A DNA stretch of 57,417 bases from an uncultured Lachnospiraceae bacterium (GTDB taxonomy: Bacteria; Bacillota; Clostridia; Lachnospirales; Lachnospiraceae), in NCBI GenBank assembly GCA_934432595.1, contig CAKRYR010000015.1:1-57417 (forward strand), given 5' to 3'. Both the position numbers and the translations under genes were made by a program. The notes below the pieces were generated by a model. The model saw only the letters and a program-made list of their open reading frames with translations. It did not search any database and was not told where the DNA came from. Below are positions 44,232 through 53,338 of this stretch, in pieces (positions within the stretch are counted from its first letter, which is position 1; every line of letters begins with the position of its first letter).

Positions 44232-46340
44232 ATGAAGAAAAGTTTTAAAAGAGGAATTGCTATTGCAGCAGCATCAGCAATGGCACTTTCAGTAATCGGT
44301 GTTGGTAATATTGTAAGAAGTAATGCAGCTGATATTACTCGTGATGGAGCTGGTTTAGTTAGAGATATTCAGTTATCAGCTAGTTCAGATGGAGAATTAC
44401 AAATTACTCGTAAAGATATTGGTAATAAGCAAATGGGTAAAGAGAATAGTTGGACTATATTCGTATATATGTGCGGAAGCGATTTAGAGTCTTACTATGG
44501 ATTAGCTAACATGGATATTAATGAAATGATAGCTGCTAATGAAAGTGATAATGTTAACGTTATTGTTCAAACTGGTGGAGCAAGGACTTGGAGAGGCAAT
44601 GGTATAAGTGCTACAGAAACTGGAAGATATGAAGTTAGAAATAATAAATTACAATTGATTGAAAAATTACCTGCAGCTAATATGGGTAAGGAAGAAACAT
44701 TAGAAGATTTCCTTAATTGGGGAATTGATAATTACGCAGCAGAACATATGGGACTTGTATATTGGAACCATGGTGGTGGTAGTGTAACAGGTGTTTGCTT
44801 TGATGAAAGAAATAGCTATGATAGCTTAAGTTTATCTGAACTTGAAAAGGCAATGTCATCAGCTTCAAAGAAAATGACAGATAAATTTGATTTTGTTGGA
44901 TTTGATGCTTGTTTAATGGCAAACATTGAAATGGCAAATGTTCTTTCTCCATATGCTGCATATATGATCGCATCAGAAGAAACTGAGCCGGGTTATGGCT
45001 GGGATTATGAACCATTTATAAACAAATTAGTTGAAAATCCTGATGTTGATCCTGAAGAAGTAGGAAAGGAAGTTGTAGATTCATATTACGCTTCTTTGGT
45101 TGAAATTAATCAACAATCAGGTGGAACATTATCATTATTTGATTTAAGTAAATTAGATAATGTAATGAAACAGTTTAATAGAGTTGCAAAGACTATGCAT
45201 GAAAGTGCAGATTCAACAACAACTATTACTCAATATACAAGAGTAGCAAGTAGATCAGATAATTATGGTGGTAATAACTCTTATGAGGGTTACACTAACA
45301 TGGTTGATATGGGAGACTTTGCAAAGAATATGTCAAAATACGTATCAGGAACTAATGAGTTACTAGATGCGATTGATGATATGGTTATATATATGAAAAA
45401 TGGTTCTACATATACAGACTCAAAAGGTGTAAGTTTCTATTATCCATTAAGTGTTGATGGAATGGGAGAAATGAATATTTTAAGAAATGTTATTGTAAGC
45501 CCATACTATATGGATTACCTTGATAAAGTTTTATATGCTTCAAAATATTCATCACTTTCAGGATTCACATCAAATGAGTGGGAAAATAGTGATTATTACT
45601 TTGATAAAGATTTTGAATTTTTAAATTATATGTTTAGCAGCTTTTCAGATTATAAATCAAAATACATGGATAAATCATATTTTGCAAATGCAAAATTTGA
45701 TGATAATTGGTATAATTGGTATACAAAGAAAGCTCAACAATCAAGTGATCAAATTTCTCCTAAGTTAGCAGATGATTTTGATTTACTTAATAATAAAGTG
45801 ATTAGATCTAATGTATCAGAAAATGTATTAGAAAATTTAGTCACAGCTGATTATCAAGTAGTTGTTTCTAATGGAGACAGTGTAAATGTTCTTGGTACAG
45901 TTGGAACAGCAGATAGAGATGTTAAGTTTGATGGTAAGTGGTTTACGCTTTCAGATGGTCAATATCTTGCAGCTGAATTCATTACAGAGAATAATAGTTT
46001 ATCTTTATATGCTGCACCAGTAATGATGGACGGTAAGAAAGTATCTATTCGTTTTGTTGCAGATAAGAATAAGAATGTATTTATTTTAGGTGCTTGGGAT
46101 GGTATTGCTAAGAGCGGTCAGGCTGGTAAAGGTTTAAGAGAGATTAAGAGTGGAAGTAAGATTACTCCTCTTTATACTTCACTTAATCCAACAACTGGTG
46201 AAATTGAGACTGTAGAAGGAACTGAAACTTCAGTTTATGGTGATATTATTACTAACAAGACAGTTGATAATAGTGCTTTCGTTTTAAGAACAGTAGATGC
46301 TTTTGGCAACACTACTTATTCAACTCCAATTACAAAATAG
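44232..46340 (+). CDS. Secreted clostripain-family (C11) cysteine peptidase
   Basis: 702 residues. The signal peptide (MKKSFKRG then a hydrophobic Ala-rich core) is cleaved near SNAAD (about 34). The caspase-like C11 core follows: WTIFVYMCGSDLES, YWNHGGG with catalytic His (about 178), and FDACLMANIEMA with catalytic Cys (about 225). The C-terminal 250 residues are a separate beta-rich domain. C11 enzymes cut after Arg or Lys, often self-activate and need Ca2+. ATG 44232 lies 7 nt after GGAG. No sortase or membrane anchor is seen, so it is probably released. It is monocistronic, with a strong terminator. Confidence 0.93.
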   Translation: MKKSFKRGIAIAAASAMALSVIGVGNIVRSNAADITRDGAGLVRDIQLSASSDGELQITRKDIGNKQMGKENSWTIFVYMCGSDLESYYGLANMDINEMIAANESDNVNVIVQTGGARTWRGNGISATETGRYEVRNNKLQLIEKLPAANMGKEETLEDFLNWGIDNYAAEHMGLVYWNHGGGSVTGVCFDERNSYDSLSLSELEKAMSSASKKMTDKFDFVGFDACLMANIEMANVLSPYAAYMIASEETEPGYGWDYEPFINKLVENPDVDPEEVGKEVVDSYYASLVEINQQSGGTLSLFDLSKLDNVMKQFNRVAKTMHESADSTTTITQYTRVASRSDNYGGNNSYEGYTNMVDMGDFAKNMSKYVSGTNELLDAIDDMVIYMKNGSTYTDSKGVSFYYPLSVDGMGEMNILRNVIVSPYYMDYLDKVLYASKYSSLSGFTSNEWENSDYYFDKDFEFLNYMFSSFSDYKSKYMDKSYFANAKFDDNWYNWYTKKAQQSSDQISPKLADDFDLLNNKVIRSNVSENVLENLVTADYQVVVSNGDSVNVLGTVGTADRDVKFDGKWFTLSDGQYLAAEFITENNSLSLYAAPVMMDGKKVSIRFVADKNKNVFILGAWDGIAKSGQAGKGLREIKSGSKITPLYTSLNPTTGEIETVEGTETSVYGDIITNKTVDNSAFVLRTVDAFGNTTYSTPITK

Positions 46341-46362
46341 TTTTTAGTTTTAGATTATTTGG

Positions 46363-46390
46363 GCTGGCAATTTCATTGCCAGCTTTTTTT
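46363..46390 (+). terminator. Intrinsic terminator of the protease gene
   Basis: GCTGGCAA (46363-46370) pairs with TTGCCAGC (46376-46383), followed by seven T. A second TGCCAGCTTT recurs 20 nt further on. Confidence 0.92.
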
Positions 46391-46458
46391 GGAGGCTCCG
46401 TGCCAGCTTTACTTTGGTGTAAAGAATAATGAAGAGTATTATAAAAAACAACTTGATA

Positions 46459-46487
46459 TTGATTTTTTTAAAATAATATTATATACT
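46459..46487 (+). promoter_or_regulatory. Promoter for glgA
   Basis: TTGATT (46459-46464), a 17-nt spacer and TATACT (46482-46487), with about 115 nt of leader before the start codon. Confidence 0.6.
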
Positions 46488-46609
46488 GTATGAGGAGATT
46501 TATAAATGTTTGCATGATATCAAAATGGTTAGAGATTGTCACAGTCATTTTATAAATTTAGTTGTTGGTGTTTTACGTCAAATGAATAAATAAATTGGAG
46601 GATATAGTA

Positions 46610-48058
46610 GTGAAGAATATTTTATTTGTTACATCAGAGAGTGTTCCATTTATGAAGACGGGAGGCCTAGCAGACGTTGTTGGTGCGTTGCCAAAGTATT
46701 TAGATAAAAGATATTTTGATGCAAGAATTATTATGCCTAAGTATTCATGTATGAGACAAGAACATAAGGATTTAATGAAATATGTTGCACATTTCTATAT
46801 GAATTTGGCAGGTAAAGATAGATATGTTGGTATATTTGAGGCTGAGATAAGTGGGGTTAAATATTATTTTATTGATAATGAAGAGTATTTCTCTGGATGG
46901 ACTCCATATGGAGATTTGAAGAGAGATTGTGAGAAGTTTATATTCTTCTGTAGAGCTGCATTATCAGCACTTCCTGTAATAGGATTTAAGCCAGATGTTG
47001 TACATTGTCATGATTGGCAGACAGGATTAGTGCCAGTATATTTAAAAGATAGCTTTAGGGGCGGAGATTTCTTTAAGAATATGAAGTCAGTTATGACTAT
47101 ACATAATATTAAGTTCCAAGGAAATGAACATATTGGGGCAATAAAATATTTCTCAGGATTATCTGATTATTATTTTACATCAGACAAGCTTGTAGGATTT
47201 GGTGATGGTAATATGCTTAAGGGGGGTGTTACTTATGCAGATGCTATTACAACAGTTAGTCCTACTTATGCAAATGAAATTAAGACTACAGAATATGGTG
47301 AAGGGTTAGAAGGAATCTTAAATGCTCGTAGCCATGATTTAAGAGGTATTCTTAATGGCATAGACTATGAAATATTTAATACATATAATAATCATCATAT
47401 AATGTGGCCATATACAGTAGATAATTTTAGAACTGAGAAAGTAAAGAATAAGTTAGCTTTACAAGAAATGTTGGGATTGAATAAGAATCCTAATACTATG
47501 GTTATAGGTATGGTTACAAGATTAACTGCTCAAAAGGGCCTTGATTTAGTAGCATATATTATGGATGAAATGCTTTCTAAAGATGCAGTTCAGATAGTTG
47601 CCCTTGGAACTGGTGATTATAAATATGAAGAGATGCTTCAATATTTTGCTGGTAAATATCCTGGTAAAGTCGCTGCTTGTATATATTATTCAGATGATTT
47701 ATCACATAAGATATATGCAGGCTCAGATGCATTCTTAATGCCTTCATTATTTGAACCATGTGGTTTGAGCCAGTTGATTTCACTTAAATTTGGTACATTG
47801 CCAATAGTAAGAGAAACAGGAGGTCTTAGAGATACAGTTGAGCCATATAATGAATTCGCTGGTACGGGAACAGGATTTAGTTTCTATAATTATAATGCTC
47901 ACGAGCTACTTAAGACAATTAGATATGCAGAAAGAGTATATTATGATAGAAGAGATGAGTGGAATAGAATGGTAGAAAGAGCAATGAGAAAAGATTTCTC
48001 ATGGCAAACTTCAGCAAAAAGATATCAAGAAATGTATGATTGGTTAATTGGATATTAG
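46610..48058 (+). CDS. glgA: Glycogen synthase (ADP-glucose type, GT5)
   Basis: Extends alpha-1,4-glucan from ADP-glucose. 482 residues with the GT-B fold. The ADP-glucose-binding KTGGLADVVGALP is at about 16-28, HCHDWQTGLVP and TIHNIKFQG lie in the N-domain, and SPTYANEI, GILNGIDY, VTRLTAQKGLDL, FLMPSLFEPCGLSQL and ETGGLRDTV in the C-domain. GTG 46610 was chosen because GGAGG lies 8 nt upstream; the frame from 46595 would start on the ribosome-binding site. No other glg gene is adjacent. Confidence 0.96.
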   Translation: MKNILFVTSESVPFMKTGGLADVVGALPKYLDKRYFDARIIMPKYSCMRQEHKDLMKYVAHFYMNLAGKDRYVGIFEAEISGVKYYFIDNEEYFSGWTPYGDLKRDCEKFIFFCRAALSALPVIGFKPDVVHCHDWQTGLVPVYLKDSFRGGDFFKNMKSVMTIHNIKFQGNEHIGAIKYFSGLSDYYFTSDKLVGFGDGNMLKGGVTYADAITTVSPTYANEIKTTEYGEGLEGILNARSHDLRGILNGIDYEIFNTYNNHHIMWPYTVDNFRTEKVKNKLALQEMLGLNKNPNTMVIGMVTRLTAQKGLDLVAYIMDEMLSKDAVQIVALGTGDYKYEEMLQYFAGKYPGKVAACIYYSDDLSHKIYAGSDAFLMPSLFEPCGLSQLISLKFGTLPIVRETGGLRDTVEPYNEFAGTGTGFSFYNYNAHELLKTIRYAERVYYDRRDEWNRMVERAMRKDFSWQTSAKRYQEMYDWLIGY

Positions 48059-48067
48059 AGTAAAAGT

Positions 48068-48100
48068 TAATGTGTCAGAAGAATATATTTTGACACATTA
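48068..48100. terminator. Stem-loop after glgA
   Basis: TAATGTGTCA (48068-48077) pairs perfectly with TGACACATTA (48091-48100). Only AT-rich sequence follows, so it is a weak terminator or stabiliser. Confidence 0.55.
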
Positions 48101-48191
48101 ATTATAATATATTTTCATCGCTTATTTGTGACAAGTTGTTCAGAAATTTGGAATAGAGTTAGCATAATGATTGCTTAGAAATGAGGAAAAT

Positions 48192-49223
48192 ATGGATAGA
48201 GATAAGTTAGATTGGAGTTGCTTAAGTAAATATAGAAACAGTATATATGGAGTTAGTATTATTTTAGTTATTTTATTTCATTTTTTGGATAGAGTAAGGC
48301 ATTTGAATGGAGTCTTTTCTGAAATAGCTAGATTATATTGGATTTTAATAGGTAGTGTAGGAGTGGATATATTTCTAATTATGTCTGGAATGAGTTTATT
48401 TTACTCAATGAAAAAAGATCCTAATGTATTTGATTTTTATAAAAAAAGATGCAAAAGAATAATTATTCCTTATTTATCTATAGGATTTATTTTTTGGTAT
48501 ATGAAAGATATTGCTGTCCGTCAATTAGGAATAAAGGCATTGTTAAAGGATTTGTTTTTTGTAACCTTTTTTACAGATGGTGATAGATCATTATGGTTTA
48601 TTATTGCTATTTTTATAATTTATATGATTTATCCGTTACTGTTTAAAATTTATGATAAAATAGATAAGTGCAATGGGATTTTGACTATGGTTTTGATTGG
48701 TTTTATTGTAGGACTGAATTATTTGATGTATTTAAATAATACAGAATTATATGACAATATAGAAATTATGCTTACTAGATTTCCTGCCATTGTATTAGGA
48801 ACTTACTGTGGGAAAAAAGCATATAAAAAAGAACCAATTAGAAAATTAGATATTGGAATAATAGGGACCAGCATATGTATTGATTTAGCAATTGGTTTTT
48901 ATAGAATTTTAAAAGTAGGATATATTGAAGGAAAGGTATTACGTTATGATCAAATAGCAAGAGGAATAGTAGTTATTTTTTTAATTGTTTTGTTATTTAG
49001 TAAAATAAAAAGTAAAAGAGTAGGAGAATTAACAAGCATTGTAGGTAATTATTCTCTTGAATTATATTTGATACATGTTAGTATATTTGAGCTTTTTGAT
49101 GAATTTGGGGTACAGACTACTAAGGTTATTTGTTTTTTAATAATAATTATTATTACAGCAGAATTGGCTCAAGGATTTAGAAGAATATGTGATAGGATAT
49201 ATAAATTTTTTGAGAGAACGTAA
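48192..49223 (+). CDS. Membrane acyltransferase (Acyltransferase_3 family)
   Basis: 343 residues with about ten membrane helices. Family features at the N-terminus: ILVILFHF with the active-site His, GVDIFLIMSGMSLFYS, and YKKRCKRIIIPYLSIG. Such enzymes O-acylate sugars of exopolysaccharide, peptidoglycan or lipids. ATG 48192 has GAGGA 4-5 nt upstream; TTG 48171 has none. The target is unknown. It overlaps nothing and precedes the HD-domain gene by 22 nt. Confidence 0.88.
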   Translation: MDRDKLDWSCLSKYRNSIYGVSIILVILFHFLDRVRHLNGVFSEIARLYWILIGSVGVDIFLIMSGMSLFYSMKKDPNVFDFYKKRCKRIIIPYLSIGFIFWYMKDIAVRQLGIKALLKDLFFVTFFTDGDRSLWFIIAIFIIYMIYPLLFKIYDKIDKCNGILTMVLIGFIVGLNYLMYLNNTELYDNIEIMLTRFPAIVLGTYCGKKAYKKEPIRKLDIGIIGTSICIDLAIGFYRILKVGYIEGKVLRYDQIARGIVVIFLIVLLFSKIKSKRVGELTSIVGNYSLELYLIHVSIFELFDEFGVQTTKVICFLIIIIITAELAQGFRRICDRIYKFFERT

Positions 49224-49245
49224 ATGGAGGTTTTTAATCAATAGC

Positions 49246-50460
49246 ATGAATCAAAAAAAATACATTAGTTTATCAGATGATTTACAATCAAGAATATTAG
49301 AAGATAGAAAAAATAATTGGGTAAATCCATATAGATGTGCTGATGAAAAAGTTATAAGAAGAGATATGAACCATGATAAGGCCAATCTGTGGAGACCTGC
49401 ATTTGTAAGGGATTGTGAGAAAATTATGCATAATCCCTTTTATAATAGGTATAATGATAAAACACAAGTTTTTTCTTTGTATCGAAATGATGATATATCT
49501 AGACGTTCTCATCATGTACAGATAGTATCTAGAATTGCTAGAAATATAGGCAGTGTTTTAGGCTTGAATATTGATTTGATAGAGGCTATTTCATTAGGAC
49601 ATGATATAGGACATACGCCTTTTGGACATGCAGGTGAACGTAAATTAAATGAAATATATAAGGGGCATACAGGGAGATTATTTAATCATAATATTCATAG
49701 TGCAAGAGTATTTGATAAAATATTTCCTATTAATCTTAGTCTTCAAACTCTTGATGGTATAATATGTCATAATGGAGAAATGGAGTTAGAAAAGTATGAG
49801 CCAGAGTTTTACGATGACTTTGCAATTTTTGATAAAAGGGTAGAAGATTGTTATATTCGTTATGAGGCTAACAAAGAATTAGTTCCTGCAACATTAGAAG
49901 CGTGTGTAATGCGTGTATCTGATATAATTGCATATCTTGGCAAGGATAGACAGGATGCTATAAAACTAGGATTAATTGATGATGATTCAAGATTTAATAA
50001 TGGTGATATAGGAAAAATAAATGCAGAAATCATTAATAATATGACTGTTAATATTATTGAGAATAGTTATGGAAAGCCATATTTAAAAATGGATCCTGAG
50101 TTCTTTGAAGCATTTAAACTTGGTAAAAAAGAGAACTATGAGTACATATATAATAATGAAAAATTGTCAAAGGTATATGATGATAAAATATTCCCTATGA
50201 TAGAAGAAATATATGATGTAATGTTAAAGGATGTTAAAGAACATAATACCCAGTCTTATATATATAGACATCATATTAATTATGTAAAAAATATAACCCA
50301 GTACTATTCTCATCATATTAATTATGAGGAGATAGATGCTAATGACATAGTAGTAGATTATATTGCTAGCATGACAGATGACTATTTTATAGACTTATAC
50401 AATCATTTATTCCCAAATAATAAATATGATGTATACTATGTGGGGTATTTTAGAGGTTAA
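49246..50460 (+). CDS. dGTP triphosphohydrolase-like HD-domain protein
   Basis: 404 residues. The HD metal site of dGTPases is complete: SRRSHHVQIVSRIAR (His), LGHDIGHTPFGHAGE (HD at about 119-120, then His123) and MRVSDIIAYLGKD (Asp). These proteins cleave dNTPs to deoxynucleoside and triphosphate, controlling dNTP pools. The start ATG 49246 is 15 nt after GGAGG (49226-49230), longer than ideal, but no other start fits. It is likely co-transcribed with the acyltransferase. The product would also feed deoxynucleoside salvage. Confidence 0.9.
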   Translation: MNQKKYISLSDDLQSRILEDRKNNWVNPYRCADEKVIRRDMNHDKANLWRPAFVRDCEKIMHNPFYNRYNDKTQVFSLYRNDDISRRSHHVQIVSRIARNIGSVLGLNIDLIEAISLGHDIGHTPFGHAGERKLNEIYKGHTGRLFNHNIHSARVFDKIFPINLSLQTLDGIICHNGEMELEKYEPEFYDDFAIFDKRVEDCYIRYEANKELVPATLEACVMRVSDIIAYLGKDRQDAIKLGLIDDDSRFNNGDIGKINAEIINNMTVNIIENSYGKPYLKMDPEFFEAFKLGKKENYEYIYNNEKLSKVYDDKIFPMIEEIYDVMLKDVKEHNTQSYIYRHHINYVKNITQYYSHHINYEEIDANDIVVDYIASMTDDYFIDLYNHLFPNNKYDVYYVGYFRG

Positions 50461-50499
50461 TATTCACCTCTTATAATTAATGTAGAAAGAAGGATTGAG

Positions 50500-50607
50500 A
50501 TTAGAAAAAGATTAGTGATAACTGCAAGTATTATCTGTGTGTTGGCATTGTTATGCGTTGGATGTGCAACAAAAGATATTGTTTTAAAGGATAATTACAT
50601 CTATTAA
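50500..50607 (+). CDS. Tiny lipoprotein-like ORF with AUU start (or decayed remnant)
   Basis: A 35-residue frame with a basic start (RKR), a hydrophobic stretch and a lipobox LLCVGC (Cys22), then only 13 more residues (ATKDIVLKDNYIY). AGAAGG lies 6 nt before an ATT codon at 50500; no ATG exists in frame. The next usable codon is GTG 50515, without a ribosome-binding site. The frame is the same as the upstream HD-domain gene, separated by one TAA. Either a real AUU-initiated small lipoprotein, a start-codon mutant, or the stub of a truncated lipoprotein gene. Confidence 0.4.
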   Translation: MRKRLVITASIICVLALLCVGCATKDIVLKDNYIY

Positions 50608-50611
50608 AAAT

Positions 50612-50664
50612 AAAACTACTACAATTATAACTTACCTATATAAAGTTATAATTGTAGTAGTTTT
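50612..50664. terminator. Bidirectional terminator with a 22-bp stem
   Basis: A perfect 22-bp inverted repeat (50612-50633 with 50643-50664) with AAAA and TTTT ends on both strands. It ends the plus-strand genes and the opp operon. Confidence 0.92.
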
Positions 50665-50667
50665 TAA

Positions 50668-52305
50668 TTAGTTATTTTTTACTGTATTTTTAAAGTAGAA
50701 GTGGTTCATATAAGTGAATAAACCATCTAGCTTGTCTGACTTTAAGTAGGTATGAGTGTAGAAGTATAAAGGTATAACAGGAGTGTCTTCCTTTAATATC
50801 TTCTCAGCTTGTACAATTATTTGGTCATATTCTGCACCTTGTGAAGCCTTAGCTTTCTTGATTAAAGCATCATATTCAGGATTATTATAGAATGAGTTAT
50901 TATTACCATTAGTACTTGTTAATAAATCTGAGAATGTCATAGCATCATGATAATCTGCAAGCCAACCATTACGAGCAATTTGGAATTTACCGCTAGTTCT
51001 GCTGTCTTGGAATACGGCCCATTCTTCATTACGACAAGTAGTAGTAATACCTAATTCTTTCTTCCACATATTTTGTATAGCTTCAGCTATACCAACGTGG
51101 CCACCTTCACTGTTATATAAGTATTCAACAGTGATGTCTGAACCTTTAACACCAGCTTCACTTAGAAGTCTACGAGCTTCATCACAGTTGCTATTATAAT
51201 CTGTGTTATCCCACCATTTTTCAATTGATTCATACATATCATTTCCATTACTATCTCGTTGAACAGCAGGTGGAACAAATGAATCTGCTGGTAATTCTCC
51301 TGACTTAGTAACATTTTTTACAATGTAATTTCTATCAATGGCAAGCGCAAGAGCACGTCTGACTTTTTTATCTAATAACGCTTTGTTCTTTTGTGAGCGT
51401 ACTTTTCCATCATTGATATTTAAGTTAATTGAAAGATAGTAAATACCTAGATTTGATTCTGTAATTAATCCTTTTCCTTTCATTTTTTCCATTTCATCAC
51501 TTGGAATCATATTACCTATATCTAATTCACCAGTTTTAAATGCAGCTAAAACAGTTGAATCTTTTGCAATAAGTTTAAATGATACTTTTGTAGGTTTTAC
51601 AGAAGCTCTATCATAATAGTTTTCATTTGGCATGATAGTCATATATGAATCTCTAAGCCAATCTGTAAGAACGAATGGTCCATTACATATATAAGTCTCA
51701 GGTGAGTTAGCCCATTTTGGATTCTTTTCGATTACATCTTCTCTTAGAGGTACACATGTTGGAAATGCACATATTTCTAAGAAATAACTACATGGAGCGG
51801 TTAAATACACTTGTAAAGTAGTATTTGATAATGCAACTATTCCTAGTTCCTCAGGCTTCTTTTTACCTGTCATTATTTCATTAGCATTCTTAACCATTTC
51901 TATCATATAGTTATATTGTGAAGCTGTAGTAGGGTCAACAAGCCTTCTCCAAGAATATACAAAATCATGTGCAGTTACAGGTTTTCCATCACTCCACTTA
52001 AGATCATTTTTTAACGTAAATGTATAAGTTAAGCCATCTTTACTTACGTGATATGCTTTCGCTTGTCCGTTTACAATATCACCATTTTCATTTGGCATCA
52101 TAAGTCCTTCAAAACATTGACTGATAAATGTTGCTCCGTCGCTGTCTGTACATAATGAAGGATCAATTGTTTTTAAGTTACCACCAATGTGAACATTGAG
52201 GTCATTTTCACCTTTTTTGTCATCTGAATTAGAACAACCGGATAACGAAAAAAGGAATGATATGCTTAATACTATTAATAATAGTTTTGATTTTACAAAT
52301 TTCAT
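50668..52305 (-). CDS. oppA: Oligopeptide-binding lipoprotein of the Opp ABC importer
   Basis: 545 residues. The lipoprotein signal ends LSGCSNS (Cys24). The SBP_bac_5 fold shows LDP-type start text NLKTIDPSLCTDSDG, YTFTLKNDLKWSDGKPVTAHDFVYSW as two adjoining blocks, KKVRRALALAIDRNYIV, and the C-terminal ADYHDAMTFSDLL. The Asp-rich hinge region resembles E. coli OppA and MppA more than dipeptide DppA. AAGGAGATG precedes the start. It is last in the operon, 28 nt after oppF, where its expression can be set separately. Confidence 0.95.
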   Translation of the reverse strand: MKFVKSKLLLIVLSISFLFSLSGCSNSDDKKGENDLNVHIGGNLKTIDPSLCTDSDGATFISQCFEGLMMPNENGDIVNGQAKAYHVSKDGLTYTFTLKNDLKWSDGKPVTAHDFVYSWRRLVDPTTASQYNYMIEMVKNANEIMTGKKKPEELGIVALSNTTLQVYLTAPCSYFLEICAFPTCVPLREDVIEKNPKWANSPETYICNGPFVLTDWLRDSYMTIMPNENYYDRASVKPTKVSFKLIAKDSTVLAAFKTGELDIGNMIPSDEMEKMKGKGLITESNLGIYYLSINLNINDGKVRSQKNKALLDKKVRRALALAIDRNYIVKNVTKSGELPADSFVPPAVQRDSNGNDMYESIEKWWDNTDYNSNCDEARRLLSEAGVKGSDITVEYLYNSEGGHVGIAEAIQNMWKKELGITTTCRNEEWAVFQDSRTSGKFQIARNGWLADYHDAMTFSDLLTSTNGNNNSFYNNPEYDALIKKAKASQGAEYDQIIVQAEKILKEDTPVIPLYFYTHTYLKSDKLDGLFTYMNHFYFKNTVKNN

Positions 52306-52333
52306 AATTTACATCTCCTTATTTTTCTATATT

Positions 52334-53338
52334 TTACTCTGCATCCATGATTGTTCTAAGGTTATGGCAAGCTACATAGTGTCCTGCACCAGCTTCCATA
52401 AGCTTTGGTGCGAAACGGTTACATTTTTCATTAGCATATGGACATCTTGTTCTAAATGGACATCCACTTGGAGGATTAATTGGGCTTGGAATATCGCCTC
52501 CTAGAATAATACGTTTTTTATTCTGTGCCTCCATTGGGTCAGCTAAAGGAATAGCTGAAAGTAAAGAACGTGTATAAGGATGTATTGGATTGTTATACAA
52601 TTCTTCACTTGTTGTTATCTCAACTAAGTGTCCAAGGTACATAACACCGATTCTATCGCTTATGTGTTTTACTACCGATAAGTTATGTGCTATGAAAAGG
52701 TAAGTGAATCCTTTTTCCTTTTGCAAATCTTCAAGCATATTTACAATTTGTGCTTGAATTGATACGTCTAGAGCCGATATAGGTTCATCACATACTATAA
52801 ATTCTGGTTCAACTGCAAGGGCTCTTGCAATACCTACTCTTTGTCTTTGTCCACCTGAGAATTCATGAGGAAAACGATTAGCATGTTCTGTACTTAGACC
52901 TACAGTCTCTAATAATTTATATATTTTATCAGTTCTTTCTTCAGTAGTTGAATATAATTGGTGGATATCAAGTGGTTCTCCAATTATATCTGCAACAGTC
53001 ATTCTAGGATTTAATGAAGCATATGGATCCTGGAAAATGATTTGCATTTTTTTTCTATATTCCATAAGTTCCTTTGGAGACTTCATTTTTCCATCAAATA
53101 TTACTTCGCCGTCGTATCTGATTGTACCACCAGTTGGCTCATATAATTGAAGTAGAGTTCTACCTAATGTAGTTTTACCACAACCAGACTCACCTACGAT
53201 ACCAAGGGTTTCTCCTTTTTTTATTGTTAAACTTACGTTGTCAACTGCCTTAACTGTGGCTGTTTTAAATAAGCCGGCTTTTATTTCAAAGTATTTTTTT
53301 AGATTTTGGATTTCTATTAAATTCTCATTATTATTCAT
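52334..53338 (-). CDS. oppF: Oligopeptide ABC transporter ATP-binding protein OppF
   Basis: 334 residues. Walker A GESGCGKTT, Q-loop IFQDPYASLNPRM, signature SGGQRQRVGIARA, Walker B IVCDEPISALD and switch HN are intact. The C-terminal oligopeptide/dipeptide extension has the Cys pattern CPFRTRCPYANEKC. AAAGGAG lies 9 nt before the ATG and the gene overlaps oppD by 8 nt. Confidence 0.96.
   Translation of the reverse strand: MNNNENLIEIQNLKKYFEIKAGLFKTATVKAVDNVSLTIKKGETLGIVGESGCGKTTLGRTLLQLYEPTGGTIRYDGEVIFDGKMKSPKELMEYRKKMQIIFQDPYASLNPRMTVADIIGEPLDIHQLYSTTEERTDKIYKLLETVGLSTEHANRFPHEFSGGQRQRVGIARALAVEPEFIVCDEPISALDVSIQAQIVNMLEDLQKEKGFTYLFIAHNLSVVKHISDRIGVMYLGHLVEITTSEELYNNPIHPYTRSLLSAIPLADPMEAQNKKRIILGGDIPSPINPPSGCPFRTRCPYANEKCNRFAPKLMEAGAGHYVACHNLRTIMDAE

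Noticed and set aside
50495..50515. TTG start for the small lipoprotein frame
   Set aside because: TTG at 50495 is in another frame and meets a stop after six codons; only the ATT or the later GTG is in frame with the lipobox.
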